In this document: positions 26,592 through 36,062 of the stretch, piece by piece | Layout of the letters: the number at the start of each line of letters is the position of its first letter | Position numbering within the stretch: position 1 is the stretch's first letter | Assembly (NCBI RefSeq): GCF_002086695.1 | Contig: NZ_MVIH01000002.1 | Span: 248,001-312,000, forward strand | DNA: 64,000 nucleotides | DNA from: Mycolicibacterium rhodesiae | Lineage (GTDB): Bacteria > Actinomycetota > Actinomycetes > Mycobacteriales > Mycobacteriaceae | Reading direction: 5' to 3' | Notes under the pieces: generated by a model | What the model was told of the DNA's origin: nothing | What the model saw: only the letters and a program-made list of their open reading frames with translations | Database searches by the model: none | Translations under genes and position numbers: made by a program

Positions 26592-27806
26592 ATGGCCTGT
26601 GTGCAGGAGACGTCACCCGCCGACGTCGCCGCCCAGCGCTGGGCGTACCCCCTGCTTCTGGTGCTCAGCGGCGTCGCGCTCGGCGTCTCGGGCTTGCCCG
26701 CGCCGCTGTACGGCATCTACGAATCGAACTGGCATCTCTCGCCGCTCGCCACCACCGTCGTGTTCGCGGTGTACGCCTTCGCCGCGCTGGCCGCGGTGCT
26801 GGTCTCCGGCCGCATCTCCGACGTCGTCGGCCGCAAGCCGGTGCTCCTCGGTGCGCTGATCGCACTGATCGCCGGTCTGGGTATCTTCCTGATCGCCGAC
26901 AGCATCGAAATGCTGCTGCTGGCCCGCACAATTCACGGTGCCGCTGTCGGCTCGATCGTCGTCGCCGCCGCCGCCGCGCTGCTGGACCTGCGGCCGCACC
27001 ACGGGGTGCGCAGCGGTCAGCTCAGTGGCGTGAGCTTCAACATCGGCATGACGGTGGCCATCGTCGGTTCGTCGCTGCTGGCGCAGTACGTCGCGCACCC
27101 GCTGCGCACCCCGTATGCGGTCGTCGCGGTGGTGTGCGCGATCGTCGGCATCGGCGTGGTTGCCCTGCGGGAGACCCATGAGGGCCGCACCGGCGGCCGA
27201 ATCCGGATCAGCAAACCGTCTGTGCCGCAATCGATCCGCGAGGACTTTTGGTTCGCCGCGCTCGGCGCGATGGCATCGTGGTCGGTGCTCGGAGTACTGC
27301 TGTCGCTGTACCCGTCGCTGGCCGCGCAACAGACCCACGTGCACAACTTGGTGTTCGGCGGCGGCGTGGTCGGCGTGACCGCGTTCTGCGCGGCCATGGC
27401 GCAGTTGGTCGCCACCAGGATTCCGGCCAGGCGCTCGGCGGTGATCGGCGACATCGGCATGGCGGCCGCTCTGCTGCTGACGATCCCGGTGCTGCTCACC
27501 CACCGTTGGCCGTTGGTGTTCGCCGCCGCCGCATTGCTGGGCGCGACGTTCGGCCTCGGTTTCGGCGGCTCGCTGCGTCACCTGTCCGACGTGGTGCCCT
27601 CGGACCGCCGCGGCGAGACGATGTCGGCGTTCTACCTGCTGGCCTATACCGCGATGGCACTGCCGACGATCGCGGCGGGCTGGGCTGCCACCAAATGGCC
27701 TCTGGCGCAGGTGTTCCCGTGGTTCGCGACGATCGTGGCGCTGGCCTGCCTAGGTGCTGCGGCAGTGGGTGTCAGGCCGGCGAGTCCGTCGCGCCCGGCG
27801 TCTTGA
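26592..27806 (+). CDS. Major facilitator superfamily exporter
   Basis: The 404-residue protein has twelve predicted membrane helices. The MFS motif-A region appears as SGRISDVVGRKPVLLGALI after helix 2, and SLRHLSDVVPSDRRGETMSAFYLLAYTAM marks the second half. Such transporters exchange a small molecule for protons, and exporters of this group often give drug or toxin resistance. The ATG at 26592 lies 15 bases after operator 2, so control by the divergent ArsR-type protein is likely. Its last 35 bases overlap the end of the opposing esterase gene. Substrate unknown. Confidence 0.9.
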   Translation: MACVQETSPADVAAQRWAYPLLLVLSGVALGVSGLPAPLYGIYESNWHLSPLATTVVFAVYAFAALAAVLVSGRISDVVGRKPVLLGALIALIAGLGIFLIADSIEMLLLARTIHGAAVGSIVVAAAAALLDLRPHHGVRSGQLSGVSFNIGMTVAIVGSSLLAQYVAHPLRTPYAVVAVVCAIVGIGVVALRETHEGRTGGRIRISKPSVPQSIREDFWFAALGAMASWSVLGVLLSLYPSLAAQQTHVHNLVFGGGVVGVTAFCAAMAQLVATRIPARRSAVIGDIGMAAALLLTIPVLLTHRWPLVFAAAALLGATFGLGFGGSLRHLSDVVPSDRRGETMSAFYLLAYTAMALPTIAAGWAATKWPLAQVFPWFATIVALACLGAAAVGVRPASPSRPAS

Positions 27807-29229
27807 TCTGAGCGGCCAGCCACGGCAGCGCATCGGAGAAGGCCCGCTCGGCGAACTGCCAGGTGTGGAAGCTGATGATCCGGTGTACCGAGCACGAGAT
27901 GCCGACCGTCTTCGCCGTCGCGCACAGATCGTCGGCAGCCCCGGCCTCGTCGGAGTCCTTGAACTCGTCATGGCCGCCGAAGCCGGTGGGGGCGTCGGAT
28001 TGTGGCCGGTGCCCACTGCCCCCGCCGTACGGTGATGCGGTGTTGGTCGGTGTCACGGTGTCCTCGAACCAGCCCGCGACGCCCTGATACGGGCCGTGCC
28101 GCATCATCACGGTGCGCGGGTCGAACTCGTCCCACTTGGCGGCGTCTCCGCCATACAGCCGGCTGATCGTCTGTTCCTTGGTCCCCGAGGTCGGGCCGTG
28201 GTCACCGGCGATGTCCTCGAAGGTGCTGAACAGATCCGGATGCATGACGGTCAAATCGATCGCGCAGGTGCCGCCCATCGACCAGCCGACCACCGCCCAG
28301 TTGGCCGCCTGATCCGACGCACCGAAATGCTCTGCCACATAAGGCCGGACGTCCTTGGTCAGGTGATCGGCCGCGTTGCCGCGGGGACCGTTGACACATT
28401 CGGTGTCGTTGTTGAAGCTGCCCCCGGAATCGACGAACGCGAAGATCGGCGCTTGTCCGCCATGATCTTTCGCGTACCCGTCGATGATCGGCATCGCGTT
28501 GCCGGTGCGGATCCAGTCAGCCGGGGTGTTGAACTCGCCGGCGACCATCATGATGACCGGCAACCGGGGTGGAGTCGCACCCGCGAACCAGGCCGGCGGC
28601 AGGTAGATGTATTCACTGCGGTGTTTGAATCCGCTTGCGTCTGACGGTATGTCGACCTCGACGAGCTTGCCTGCCGTCTGCACGGTGTTGCGAAGGCCGG
28701 GCAGGTCGGCGGCGTCGATCTGGTTGGGCAGCGGTCCGGCGGTCAACGCGCCCCAGGCAGTCTGGACGCTCGGGTAATAGCCGACCCATTTGTTCAGCGC
28801 GAGCAGCGCCGCAACCAAGGTCAACGGAATCGCCAGGACGGCGACACCTCGTCGCCACCAGGAATTTCCTCGCCAGCCCAGGATCGCCACCGCGATCCCG
28901 GCCGCGAAAACCCCTACCCAGACCCACAAGTAGAACGGCGCCGGGTCTGAGGCCAGCCCCTCGGAGTTGACGTACATGCGCGCGGCGAGCGCGCCGAGCA
29001 GGCCGACGACCACACAGACCGGCAGCCACAGCAGCCACCAGCGCCTGCTCCGCCGCCAACCGATCGCGACGATCAGCGCAATCGCGGCGACGATCTCGAT
29101 GGTCAGCGGCAGCCAGCCGCCCAGCAGCGAAACCCCGTGCGCGTACTGGTGGAAGTCCGGCGCGGGCAGCTGAGGCAGCGGTGCCGTCGGCGTCGGCGGC
29201 GGTGTCGGGGTAGGCGGCACGAACCCCAT
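27772..29229 (-). CDS. Membrane-anchored esterase of the antigen 85/esterase D type
   Basis: The 485-residue protein starts with a Pro/Thr-rich segment and then four membrane helices (for example LPLTIEIVAAIALIVAIGW and PFYLWVWVGVFAAGIAVAIL). From about residue 190 it has an alpha/beta-hydrolase domain of the putative-esterase family. The nucleophile elbow is VVGWSMGGTCAIDL, preceded by APIFAFVDSGGSF, and the likely catalytic His lies in ISFHTWQFAERAF. The architecture, helices followed by an outward-facing esterase, suggests acyl-lipid or ester hydrolysis or transfer in the envelope. The C-terminus overlaps the opposing MFS gene. Confidence 0.82.
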   Translation of the reverse strand: MGFVPPTPTPPPTPTAPLPQLPAPDFHQYAHGVSLLGGWLPLTIEIVAAIALIVAIGWRRSRRWWLLWLPVCVVVGLLGALAARMYVNSEGLASDPAPFYLWVWVGVFAAGIAVAILGWRGNSWWRRGVAVLAIPLTLVAALLALNKWVGYYPSVQTAWGALTAGPLPNQIDAADLPGLRNTVQTAGKLVEVDIPSDASGFKHRSEYIYLPPAWFAGATPPRLPVIMMVAGEFNTPADWIRTGNAMPIIDGYAKDHGGQAPIFAFVDSGGSFNNDTECVNGPRGNAADHLTKDVRPYVAEHFGASDQAANWAVVGWSMGGTCAIDLTVMHPDLFSTFEDIAGDHGPTSGTKEQTISRLYGGDAAKWDEFDPRTVMMRHGPYQGVAGWFEDTVTPTNTASPYGGGSGHRPQSDAPTGFGGHDEFKDSDEAGAADDLCATAKTVGISCSVHRIISFHTWQFAERAFSDALPWLAAQIKTPGATDSPA

Positions 29230-29286
29230 TGTGGAGTTCGTTTCTGTGCCTGAGCTTTGAGACCGGTTAGGCCAGTGGACGACTGG

Positions 29287-30324
29287 CTACGCGAGCTGCC
29301 ACTGCCAGTCGTCGGCGCCGTCGGGGTTGTTGTACGTGCCGACCGAGTTCTTGATCACGATCGGGTCGCCGCTGCCGAAGTTGTCGTAGAACCACTTGGC
29401 GTTGTCCGGCGAAAGGTTGATGCAGCCGTGGCTGACATTGCGCTTGCCCTGATCGGCGACCGACCACGGCGCACTGTGAACGAAGGCGCCGCTGTTGTCG
29501 ATCCGCACCGCCCACTGGACCTTGAGCTTGTAGCCCTCCGGGGAGGTGTTCGGCACGCCGTAGGTGGCCGAATCCATGATGATGTCCGGGAACTTCTCCA
29601 GCACGTAGTAGGTGCCGTTCTTGGTCTCGTGCTTGCCGTCCGGCTTGCCCATCGACACCGGGAAGGTCTTCAGCACCGTGCCGTTCTTGGTCACGGTCAT
29701 CTGATGGGTCTTGTCGTCGACGGTGGCCACCAACGAATCACCCACCCGGAAGCTGGACTTGGCGCCGCTGGCGTCGATGTTCACGACGGTGCCGGCTGGC
29801 CAGAAGTTGTAGGGCCGCCAGCGCACCTGGGTGTCGGTGGTCCAGTAGAACGCCCCGGGAACGGGCGGCACCGACGAGATGTGGATCGCCTGCTCGGCCA
29901 TCGGCCGGTTGGCGATCGGACGCGCGAAGTTGATGATGATCGGCTTCGCGACGCCGACCATCGCGCCGTTCACCGGATTGAATGACGGCGGCGCGAACAC
30001 CGGGTCACCGGTGTACGGCGTCGGGTTCTGGCCCTTGACCGGACCGGCGGCTGCCGCGGCGGCCTGCTGGGCGGCCACCGGGTCGGGCGGCGGGACGGCC
30101 GGGTCTCCGGCCGGAGCGGGCGGCGGGAATGCCGCCGGGTCGACCGGTGGGGGCGCGAACGGATCGGGTGCGGGCACCTGCGCGGGTGGCACGTCGGCGA
30201 TCCCGGGATCGGCGGGCGCCTGGTCTGGATCGGCGAACGCCGAACCGCTGCCGAGACTGATTCCGGCGGCCACTCCGACCACGCACAGCGTGGTGGCGAT
30301 CGCCCCCTTCACCCGCAGCGTCAT
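29287..30324 (-). CDS. L,D-transpeptidase (Rv0192/LdtMt4-like)
   Basis: The 345-residue precursor starts at ATG 30324 with GAGGGAG upstream. A signal peptide ([16 protein letters not shown]) ends near SAFADPD. A Pro/Ala-rich linker follows, then an Ig-like domain ([16 protein letters not shown] onward) and the YkuD catalytic domain with [20 protein letters not shown], catalytic Cys at about residue 301 and His two positions before. These enzymes make 3-3 peptidoglycan crosslinks outside the membrane and are inhibited by carbapenems. Its place next to the MFS gene and ricR matches Rv0190-Rv0192 of M. tuberculosis. Confidence 0.94.
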   Translation of the reverse strand: MTLRVKGAIATTLCVVGVAAGISLGSGSAFADPDQAPADPGIADVPPAQVPAPDPFAPPPVDPAAFPPPAPAGDPAVPPPDPVAAQQAAAAAAGPVKGQNPTPYTGDPVFAPPSFNPVNGAMVGVAKPIIINFARPIANRPMAEQAIHISSVPPVPGAFYWTTDTQVRWRPYNFWPAGTVVNIDASGAKSSFRVGDSLVATVDDKTHQMTVTKNGTVLKTFPVSMGKPDGKHETKNGTYYVLEKFPDIIMDSATYGVPNTSPEGYKLKVQWAVRIDNSGAFVHSAPWSVADQGKRNVSHGCINLSPDNAKWFYDNFGSGDPIVIKNSVGTYNNPDGADDWQWQLA

Positions 30325-30469
30325 AACCCAAACTCCCTCGATACCGACTCTGTCCCAGTCTGACATAACACGCTGGGTGCACTTCTGGAGTTCATCGGCC
30401 AGCGAACCCGGCCGCGAACTCCGTCACTGCCCTGAACTGTGCAGATCGTCGGGAACGGGGTGAGAAGCG

Positions 30470-31711
30470 TTACTTTTCGCTGGTAGCCGGGTGGTCCGCG
30501 AACAGGCCCCGGCTGACCATCACGCAGGCCAACGCGCCCAGCATCAGCACGCATGACGCGGTGAGCATCATCGCGACTCCGGCCCGTTGGTAGAGCAGCC
30601 CGCCGGTCAGCGAGCCGGCCATGATGCCGACCTGGAAGCACGCCACGTAGAGCCCGGAGGCGCCGTCGGGATCCTGCGGCGAGTGCCGCATCGCCGCGGC
30701 CTGCAACATGGGCGGCATCGCGTTCGCGGTGGCACCCCACAACACGATCGCCAGCGCCCCGGCCGCTGCGACGGCGACGGTGCGCCACCCGAGGTGACCA
30801 AGCGCCGCCAGTCCCGCGAACGCCAGCGACGACGCGGCCAGACAACCCATCACCGCCGCCTTCGGCCGCCGGTCCCCCGGCCGGGCCAGCAACGCCATGC
30901 CGGTCAGGCCGGCCACCCCGTAGGCCGCGAGCAGCCAGGCCTGGTGGGCCCCGCGCACACCGACCACGTCCCGGATGATCACCACGATGAACGTGTAGGA
31001 GATGAAGTGGGCGGTGACACCCACCAGCGTCAGCACGCTCAGTATCAGCAGCGGGCGGTTGCGGTGATGGAGGATTCTGCGGGGCCGCGCGCCGCCGGCC
31101 GCGCCGGTCAACGCCATCGCCGGAAGCGCCAGCCGTGCCGCCACCAGCACCAGCACCGACGCCGCGGCGATGACGCCGACCGCGGGCCGCCAGCCCCACA
31201 GCTCGCTCATCGCGGCGGTCAGTGGGCTGCCGACCACCAGCGCCAGGCCGGTGCCGACGTAGACCGCCATGGTGGCGCGGCCGGCGTGGCTCGGCGGCAC
31301 CAACCGCGCCCCGATCGGCGCGATCACCGACCACATCAATCCGTGGGTGAGCGCGCACAGCACCCGGCCGACGGCCAGCACCGTGAAGGTCGGCGCCAGC
31401 GCCGAGATCAGTTGCGAAATCGACAGGCAGGCCAGCGTCCACAACAGCGTGCGCCGTCGCGGCCAGGTCGACGTCCACCGGACCAGCGGCATCGTGGCCA
31501 GTGCGGCCACCAGGGCGTAGCTGGCCAGCAGGGTGCCGACCATCGCTTCGCTGACGTGTAGGTCGCGCGCGATGGCGGACAGCGCTCCCACCGGCATGAT
31601 CTCGGCGGTGACGTAGATGAACGCCGCGGCGGCCAGCACGGCCAGCGCTGTGGCGACTCGCGGTGTCCACGTGCGCTGCACTGTGGGCACGGGTTCACGG
31701 TATCGGCTCAC
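30470..31711 (-). CDS. MFS efflux transporter (Rv0191-like)
   Basis: The 413-residue protein has twelve membrane helices and drug-exporter features: TAEIMPVGALSAIARDLHVSEA near the start is typical of the AraJ/chloramphenicol-exporter branch, and LLASYALVAALATMPLVRWTSTWPRRRTLL gives motif A. The assigned start is GTG 31711; an in-frame GTG seven codons in is possible. It follows ricR by 50 bases on the same strand, so copper-linked expression is possible, though a separate promoter in that gap cannot be excluded. Rv0191 has been associated with chloramphenicol efflux. Confidence 0.9.
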   Translation of the reverse strand: MSRYREPVPTVQRTWTPRVATALAVLAAAAFIYVTAEIMPVGALSAIARDLHVSEAMVGTLLASYALVAALATMPLVRWTSTWPRRRTLLWTLACLSISQLISALAPTFTVLAVGRVLCALTHGLMWSVIAPIGARLVPPSHAGRATMAVYVGTGLALVVGSPLTAAMSELWGWRPAVGVIAAASVLVLVAARLALPAMALTGAAGGARPRRILHHRNRPLLILSVLTLVGVTAHFISYTFIVVIIRDVVGVRGAHQAWLLAAYGVAGLTGMALLARPGDRRPKAAVMGCLAASSLAFAGLAALGHLGWRTVAVAAAGALAIVLWGATANAMPPMLQAAAMRHSPQDPDGASGLYVACFQVGIMAGSLTGGLLYQRAGVAMMLTASCVLMLGALACVMVSRGLFADHPATSEK

Positions 31712-31761
31712 GCGCCGACTCCGGCTTATCTGACCGGCCTATGTCGCCGGGCGGTGCTGCG

Positions 31762-32052
31762 TCAGGAGCGGACCAGGCGCGCGATCGCAGCCGAGGCCTC
31801 GGCCAGCTTCTTGTCGGCCTCGTCGCCGCCCTCGGCGACGGCATGGCTGACGCAGTGCCCGAGGTGTTCGTCGAGCAGGCCGAGCGCAACGGACTGCAGC
31901 GCACTGTTGACAGCGCTGATCTGGGTCAGCACGTCGATGCAGTACTTGTCCTCCTCGATCATCTTCGCGATGCCGCGGACCTGACCCTCGATGCGACGCA
32001 GCCGCTTGGCGTAGTTGTCTTTCTGCGACGAATAGCCATGTGCGCCAGTCAT
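31762..32052 (-). CDS. ricR: Copper-responsive repressor, CsoR family
   Basis: The 96-residue all-helical repressor carries the Cu(I) ligand triad Cys38 (KYCIDVL), His63 (DEHLGHC) and Cys67, with the spacing (25, then 4) of M. tuberculosis CsoR. RLRRIEGQVRGIAKMI is the family DNA-contact region. RicR releases its operators when it binds copper and controls copper-protection genes. The start directly abuts the stop of the DUF305 gene, so both share a promoter, which contains an exact RicR-type operator. The Rv0190 neighbourhood (ilvD on one side, MFS and transpeptidase on the other) supports RicR over CsoR. Confidence 0.92.
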   Translation of the reverse strand: MTGAHGYSSQKDNYAKRLRRIEGQVRGIAKMIEEDKYCIDVLTQISAVNSALQSVALGLLDEHLGHCVSHAVAEGGDEADKKLAEASAAIARLVRS

Positions 32053-32646
32053 TTAGCCTCCAAGCATCTGCTTCATCTGGTCGATCTCAGCCTGTTGCGC
32101 GGTGACGATGGACTTGGCCATCGCGGTCAGGTCGGCGCTCTGACCGTTGGCGATCTCGGCCTTGGCCATCTCGATGGCGCCCTGATGGTGGCCGATCATC
32201 GCCTGCAACCACAGTGTGTCGAATTGCGGCCCGTTGAGCGATTTGAGTTTGGTCATCGTCGCGTCGTCGACCATGCCCTGCATCGCCGCGCCGTGCCCGC
32301 TGTGGTCTCCCATCGCGGGGTCGACGTTCCACTGCTGCAGCAGTGCCGTCATCTGGTCGATCTCGGGTTGCTGTTCGTCCGAGATCTTGCCGGCCAGCGT
32401 GCGGACGGCCTGGTTGGTGGTGTGTACGGCAGCCATCGCCGCGAGATCGATCGCCTGCTGGTGGTGCGGGATCATCATCTGGGCGAACATGACGTCGTCG
32501 GCATTGTGCGCGGCCACCGCTTCGCTGGTCGATGCGGTCGCGGGGGCGTGCTGGGTGTGGTCCTCGGTCTTGCTGCAGGACGACACGACGACGGCAGTGG
32601 CGAAGGCCGCGGCGACCGCGACGATGCGGCTGGGCGTGGATGTCAT
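32053..32646 (-). CDS. DUF305 secreted protein in the ricR operon
   Basis: The 197-residue precursor has a lipoprotein-type signal ([15 protein letters not shown], with VVSSC as lipobox). Two DUF305 repeats follow, each with a Met/His-rich cluster: [19 protein letters not shown] and [20 protein letters not shown], plus [12 protein letters not shown] between them. The Met and His clustering would suit Cu(I) or other metal binding outside the membrane. It is first in the operon with ricR, zero bases apart, under a RicR-type box. A role in copper tolerance is inferred from context and residues; biochemical function of DUF305 is not settled. Confidence 0.87.
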   Translation of the reverse strand: MTSTPSRIVAVAAAFATAVVVSSCSKTEDHTQHAPATASTSEAVAAHNADDVMFAQMMIPHHQQAIDLAAMAAVHTTNQAVRTLAGKISDEQQPEIDQMTALLQQWNVDPAMGDHSGHGAAMQGMVDDATMTKLKSLNGPQFDTLWLQAMIGHHQGAIEMAKAEIANGQSADLTAMAKSIVTAQQAEIDQMKQMLGG

Positions 32647-32665
32647 GTTTTCACCGTACCTTCAA

Positions 32666-32680
32666 TACCCCTCGGGGGTA
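32666..32680. promoter_or_regulatory. RicR-type operator
   Basis: TACCC (32666-32670), five bases, then GGGTA (32676-32680) match the TACCC-N5-GGGTA RicR consensus exactly; one more A/T pair on each side extends the symmetry. The box is 20 bases upstream of the DUF305 start and 47 bases upstream of the divergent ilvD start. Confidence 0.85.
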
Positions 32681-32726
32681 TAAAAAGAAATTTGGTGGGC
32701 ATCCCCGACCACGGCATACTTGTCCG

Positions 32727-34424
32727 GTGAGCCAAACCCCCGATCTCAAGCCCCGCAGTCGCGACGTCACCGACGGCCTGGAGAAGGCCGCTGCCCGCGG
32801 GATGCTCCGCGCGGTAGGCATGGGTGACGAGGACTTCGCCAAGCCGCAGATCGGGGTGGCGTCGTCGTGGAACGAGATCACGCCGTGCAACCTGTCGCTG
32901 CAGCGGCTCGCGCAGGCCGCCAAGGAGGGTGTGCACGGTGCCGGCGGTTATCCGATGGAGTTCGGCACCATCTCGGTGTCCGATGGCATCTCGATGGGCC
33001 ACGAGGGCATGCACTTCTCGCTGGTGTCCCGAGAGGTGATCGCCGACAGCGTCGAGACGGTCATGATGGCCGAGCGCCTCGACGGTTCGGTGCTGCTGGC
33101 GGGCTGCGACAAGTCGCTGCCCGGCATGCTGATGGCCGCCGCGCGACTGGATCTGGCCGCGGTGTTCCTCTACGCGGGTTCGATCCTGCCGGGCCGCGCC
33201 AAGCTGTCCGACGGCACCGAGATGGACGTGACGATCATCGACGCGTTCGAGGCGGTCGGCGCGTGCGCGCGCGGACTGATGTCCCGCGAGGACGTCGACA
33301 CCATCGAGCGGGCGATCTGTCCGGGCGAAGGCGCCTGCGGCGGCATGTTCACCGCCAACACGATGGCGTCCGCAGCCGAGGCGCTGGGGATGTCGCTGCC
33401 GGGCAGCGCGGCCCCGCCGGCCACCGACCGGCGCCGCGACGGTTACGCCCGGCGCAGTGGCGAAGCCGTCGTGGAACTGCTTCGCCGCGGGATCACCGCC
33501 CGCGACATCCTGACCAAGGAAGCCTTCGAGAACGCGATCGCGGTCGTGATGGCATTCGGTGGGTCCACGAACGCGGTGCTGCACCTGATGGCGATCGCCC
33601 ACGAGGCCAACGTGAAGCTGGATCTGGCGGACTTCACCCGCATCGGCGCCAAGGTGCCGCACCTGGCGGACGTCAAGCCGTTCGGCAAGCACGTGATGTT
33701 CGACGTCGACCGCATCGGCGGTGTGCCGGTGGTCATGAAAGCACTGTTGGACGCCGGCCTGTTGCACGGTGACGTCATGACGGTCACCGGTGAGACCATG
33801 GCCGCGAACCTCGCCCACATCGCGCCACCGGATCCGGACGGCAAAGTGCTTCGCGCGCTGAGCAATCCGATTCACCCGACCGGCGGCATCACGATCCTGC
33901 ACGGCTCGCTCGCCCCGGAGGGCGCGGTGGTCAAGTCGGCCGGCTTCGACTCCGACGTGTTCGAGGGCACCGCACGGGTTTTCGACGGCGAGCGCGCAGC
34001 GATGGATGCCCTGGAGGACGGCACGATCGTCGCCAATGACGTCGTCGTCATCCGCTACGAGGGCCCCAAGGGCGGCCCCGGCATGCGCGAGATGCTGGCG
34101 ATCACCGGTGCGATCAAGGGTGCCGGCCTCGGCAAGGACGTGCTGTTGATGACCGACGGCCGGTTCTCCGGCGGCACCACCGGCCTGTGTGTCGGGCACA
34201 TCGCACCGGAGGCGGTCGACGGCGGGCCGATCGCGTTCGTCCAGGACGGTGACCGGATCCGCCTCGACGTGGCCAAGGGCACGCTGGACGTCCTGGTCGA
34301 TGACGCCGAATTCGATTCGCGCAAGGCAGGATTCACCCCGCCCGCGCCGAAGTACACCACCGGTGTACTGGCCAAGTACCGCAAGCTGGTCGGCTCGGCC
34401 GCGAACGGCGCCGTCTGCGGGTAG
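32727..34424 (+). CDS. ilvD: Dihydroxy-acid dehydratase
   Basis: This 565-residue iron-sulfur enzyme dehydrates 2,3-dihydroxy-isovalerate and its homologue in valine, isoleucine and leucine synthesis. Cluster-binding cysteines are in [13 protein letters not shown] and [17 protein letters not shown], with a third in ITPCNLSL near the start. The C-terminal [21 protein letters not shown] is diagnostic. The GTG at 32727 is preferred, since [16 protein letters not shown] follows and the upstream frame would run into the RicR operator and the divergent gene. It shares its intergenic region with the copper-regulated operon; copper is known to damage dehydratase clusters. Confidence 0.97.
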   Translation: MSQTPDLKPRSRDVTDGLEKAAARGMLRAVGMGDEDFAKPQIGVASSWNEITPCNLSLQRLAQAAKEGVHGAGGYPMEFGTISVSDGISMGHEGMHFSLVSREVIADSVETVMMAERLDGSVLLAGCDKSLPGMLMAAARLDLAAVFLYAGSILPGRAKLSDGTEMDVTIIDAFEAVGACARGLMSREDVDTIERAICPGEGACGGMFTANTMASAAEALGMSLPGSAAPPATDRRRDGYARRSGEAVVELLRRGITARDILTKEAFENAIAVVMAFGGSTNAVLHLMAIAHEANVKLDLADFTRIGAKVPHLADVKPFGKHVMFDVDRIGGVPVVMKALLDAGLLHGDVMTVTGETMAANLAHIAPPDPDGKVLRALSNPIHPTGGITILHGSLAPEGAVVKSAGFDSDVFEGTARVFDGERAAMDALEDGTIVANDVVVIRYEGPKGGPGMREMLAITGAIKGAGLGKDVLLMTDGRFSGGTTGLCVGHIAPEAVDGGPIAFVQDGDRIRLDVAKGTLDVLVDDAEFDSRKAGFTPPAPKYTTGVLAKYRKLVGSAANGAVCG

Positions 34425-34435
34425 TCGGTTCCCAC

Positions 34436-34485
34436 TGTGGGCCTTGTGTACGGAAATCGCTCGAATTCCGTGCATGAGGCCCACA
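34436..34485. terminator. Long imperfect palindrome between convergent ilvD and PE-PPE-like gene
   Basis: TGTGGGCCT (34436-34444) pairs perfectly with AGGCCCACA (34477-34485), and ACGGAA (34450-34455) with TTCCGT (34466-34471). The intervening bases pair partly, giving a stem near 20 bp around a 10-base loop. It fills the 84-base gap between converging genes, so bidirectional termination is the simplest role. Its length and inner symmetry also resemble dispersed palindromic units. Confidence 0.5.
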
Positions 34486-34508
34486 CTCGGGGCGGTCAGC
34501 ACCCACAA

Positions 34509-35957
34509 CTAGCTGGCCCGCTTGGACCCGCCCACACCCTTCTTGGCCGACGGCTTGGGCGCTGACGCCTTCTTGCTCGACGTCGAACTCGACTTCTTCG
34601 ACGGCTTGCCGGACTTGGCGCTCGGCGAGGGTACGGCCGCCAAGGTCGGTGCTGCGGCAGCCGCAGATGCCGTGGGCCCCGGGGCCGGCGCGGGCGTCGT
34701 CGTGGGCTTGCCGCTCAACACATCCCGGAAGCCGGTGACCAGCGCCTTGACCACGTCGCCGGGAACCGCGGCCCATTCCTGCGGGGTCAGCGTCGCTTTC
34801 GACAGGAACGGAACGTATTGCGACGACTGGTCATACGTCCGGTTGTAGGTGCCGCCCTCGCTGGGTGTCTGCACATCGGTGTAGCCGATGTTCACCAGAA
34901 TCGACAGGGCCGGTTGCAGCGCATCGGCCAGCGGAGTGCCCAGTGTGATCGGGATCTTCGCCGCCTTGAAGACCGCGTTGAGGATGCGTGACGGCAGCCG
35001 CAGCGGCTCCAGCAAGGGCAGATCGGTGGGTACCAGTGTGCTGTACGTGGTGCTGGGAGTGCCCAGGGTCAGCAGCGCGATGAGGTTGCCCTCGATCGTG
35101 TTGATGCTGGTGCCCTGCAGTTCCGCGCCGCCGAGCAGGTAGGTGGGCAGCACGCTCGCCATGACGGAGTTGGCCAGAGAGAACGGGTTCAGCGTCTCCG
35201 GGAAGTCCGACAACATGTCATAGCCGAGAGCGACGTTGACGAACGCACCGTTGAACCTGATGCCGAGGCTGGATCCGGAGCCCGCGTTGGGGCTGACCGG
35301 ATTCATCCCGAACAGATTGAAGACCGGGGCGAACCGCGAGTACAGGCCGCCGTTCGGTGTCTCGGGGTTGCGCACCAACGCAATCGGCAGGTTGGTGACG
35401 TTGGTGCCCTGGACGCAGGTGAGACCCGACGAGCACGGCTGGCCGGTGATCGAACTGACCTTGCCGGCAGCGACCAGCGGATCGTAGCCGGGCAGGGTGT
35501 TGCCATTGGCGCTGGACAGCAGCGCCTGATAGGTCTGCAGCGCAGCGGGAACGCCTGTGCCCGAGGCGATCAGCAGCGGGCCGGTGGGACTGCTGGCCAG
35601 GATGTTCGGCCGGGTCGCGGTGCCGAGAACGAATCCACCGAACGGCTCCGCGTTCAGGAGGTTGTTCAGTCCGACCGGGTCGGCTTTCTGCCAGTCGAAA
35701 GCCAGGGTGATGGATCCGACGACGGGGATGTTGTCGAAGGTGTAGCTGTCCACTCCGAGCTGATTGACCAGCCACAGCAGCGGCCCGGTCGTGGTGGTGT
35801 CGAGGGTCAGGGCGTTTGCGGCGGGCGCCACCGGTTCGGCGACCGTGCCCATCGTCATGGCCACAGCGGTGGCGGCGGCTGCGCCAAGCAACGCGGTCTT
35901 CCTGGTTCCGGCCGTCAAACCCCGCCGGATCTTCTTTGAAAACGCCACAGCTACCAT
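34509..35957 (-). CDS. Secreted PE-PPE-domain-like protein without an obvious catalytic serine motif
   Basis: The 482-residue precursor starts at ATG 35957 (an ATG 15 codons upstream is also possible). A signal peptide (TALLGAAAATAVAMTMG) ends near ANALTLD. PLLIASGTGVPAALQTYQALL, then RNPETPNGGLYSRFAPVF and GYDMLSDFPETLNPFSLAN follow the order of PE-PPE domain hydrolases. No GxSxG nucleophile motif could be found between them, and the usual late His is not evident. The last 70 residues are a Pro/Ala then Lys/Ser-rich tail, probably disordered and cationic. Function is unknown; a structural or binding role is as likely as catalysis. Confidence 0.65.
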   Translation of the reverse strand: MVAVAFSKKIRRGLTAGTRKTALLGAAAATAVAMTMGTVAEPVAPAANALTLDTTTTGPLLWLVNQLGVDSYTFDNIPVVGSITLAFDWQKADPVGLNNLLNAEPFGGFVLGTATRPNILASSPTGPLLIASGTGVPAALQTYQALLSSANGNTLPGYDPLVAAGKVSSITGQPCSSGLTCVQGTNVTNLPIALVRNPETPNGGLYSRFAPVFNLFGMNPVSPNAGSGSSLGIRFNGAFVNVALGYDMLSDFPETLNPFSLANSVMASVLPTYLLGGAELQGTSINTIEGNLIALLTLGTPSTTYSTLVPTDLPLLEPLRLPSRILNAVFKAAKIPITLGTPLADALQPALSILVNIGYTDVQTPSEGGTYNRTYDQSSQYVPFLSKATLTPQEWAAVPGDVVKALVTGFRDVLSGKPTTTPAPAPGPTASAAAAAPTLAAVPSPSAKSGKPSKKSSSTSSKKASAPKPSAKKGVGGSKRAS

Positions 35958-36062
35958 CTGAAACCCCCGATCGCTGCCCCCACGAGGCTGTTCTGCGAAC
36001 ATAACCCCTCAGGTCGGCAGCGGTGGGGATTTGGCAATCTCTGTTGCCAGAGGTGACGCTGG

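Noticed and set aside
29271..29287. GCCAGT/ACTGGC hairpin after the L,D-transpeptidase gene
   Set aside because: Short 6-bp stem partly inside the stop codon; too weak to claim as a terminator.
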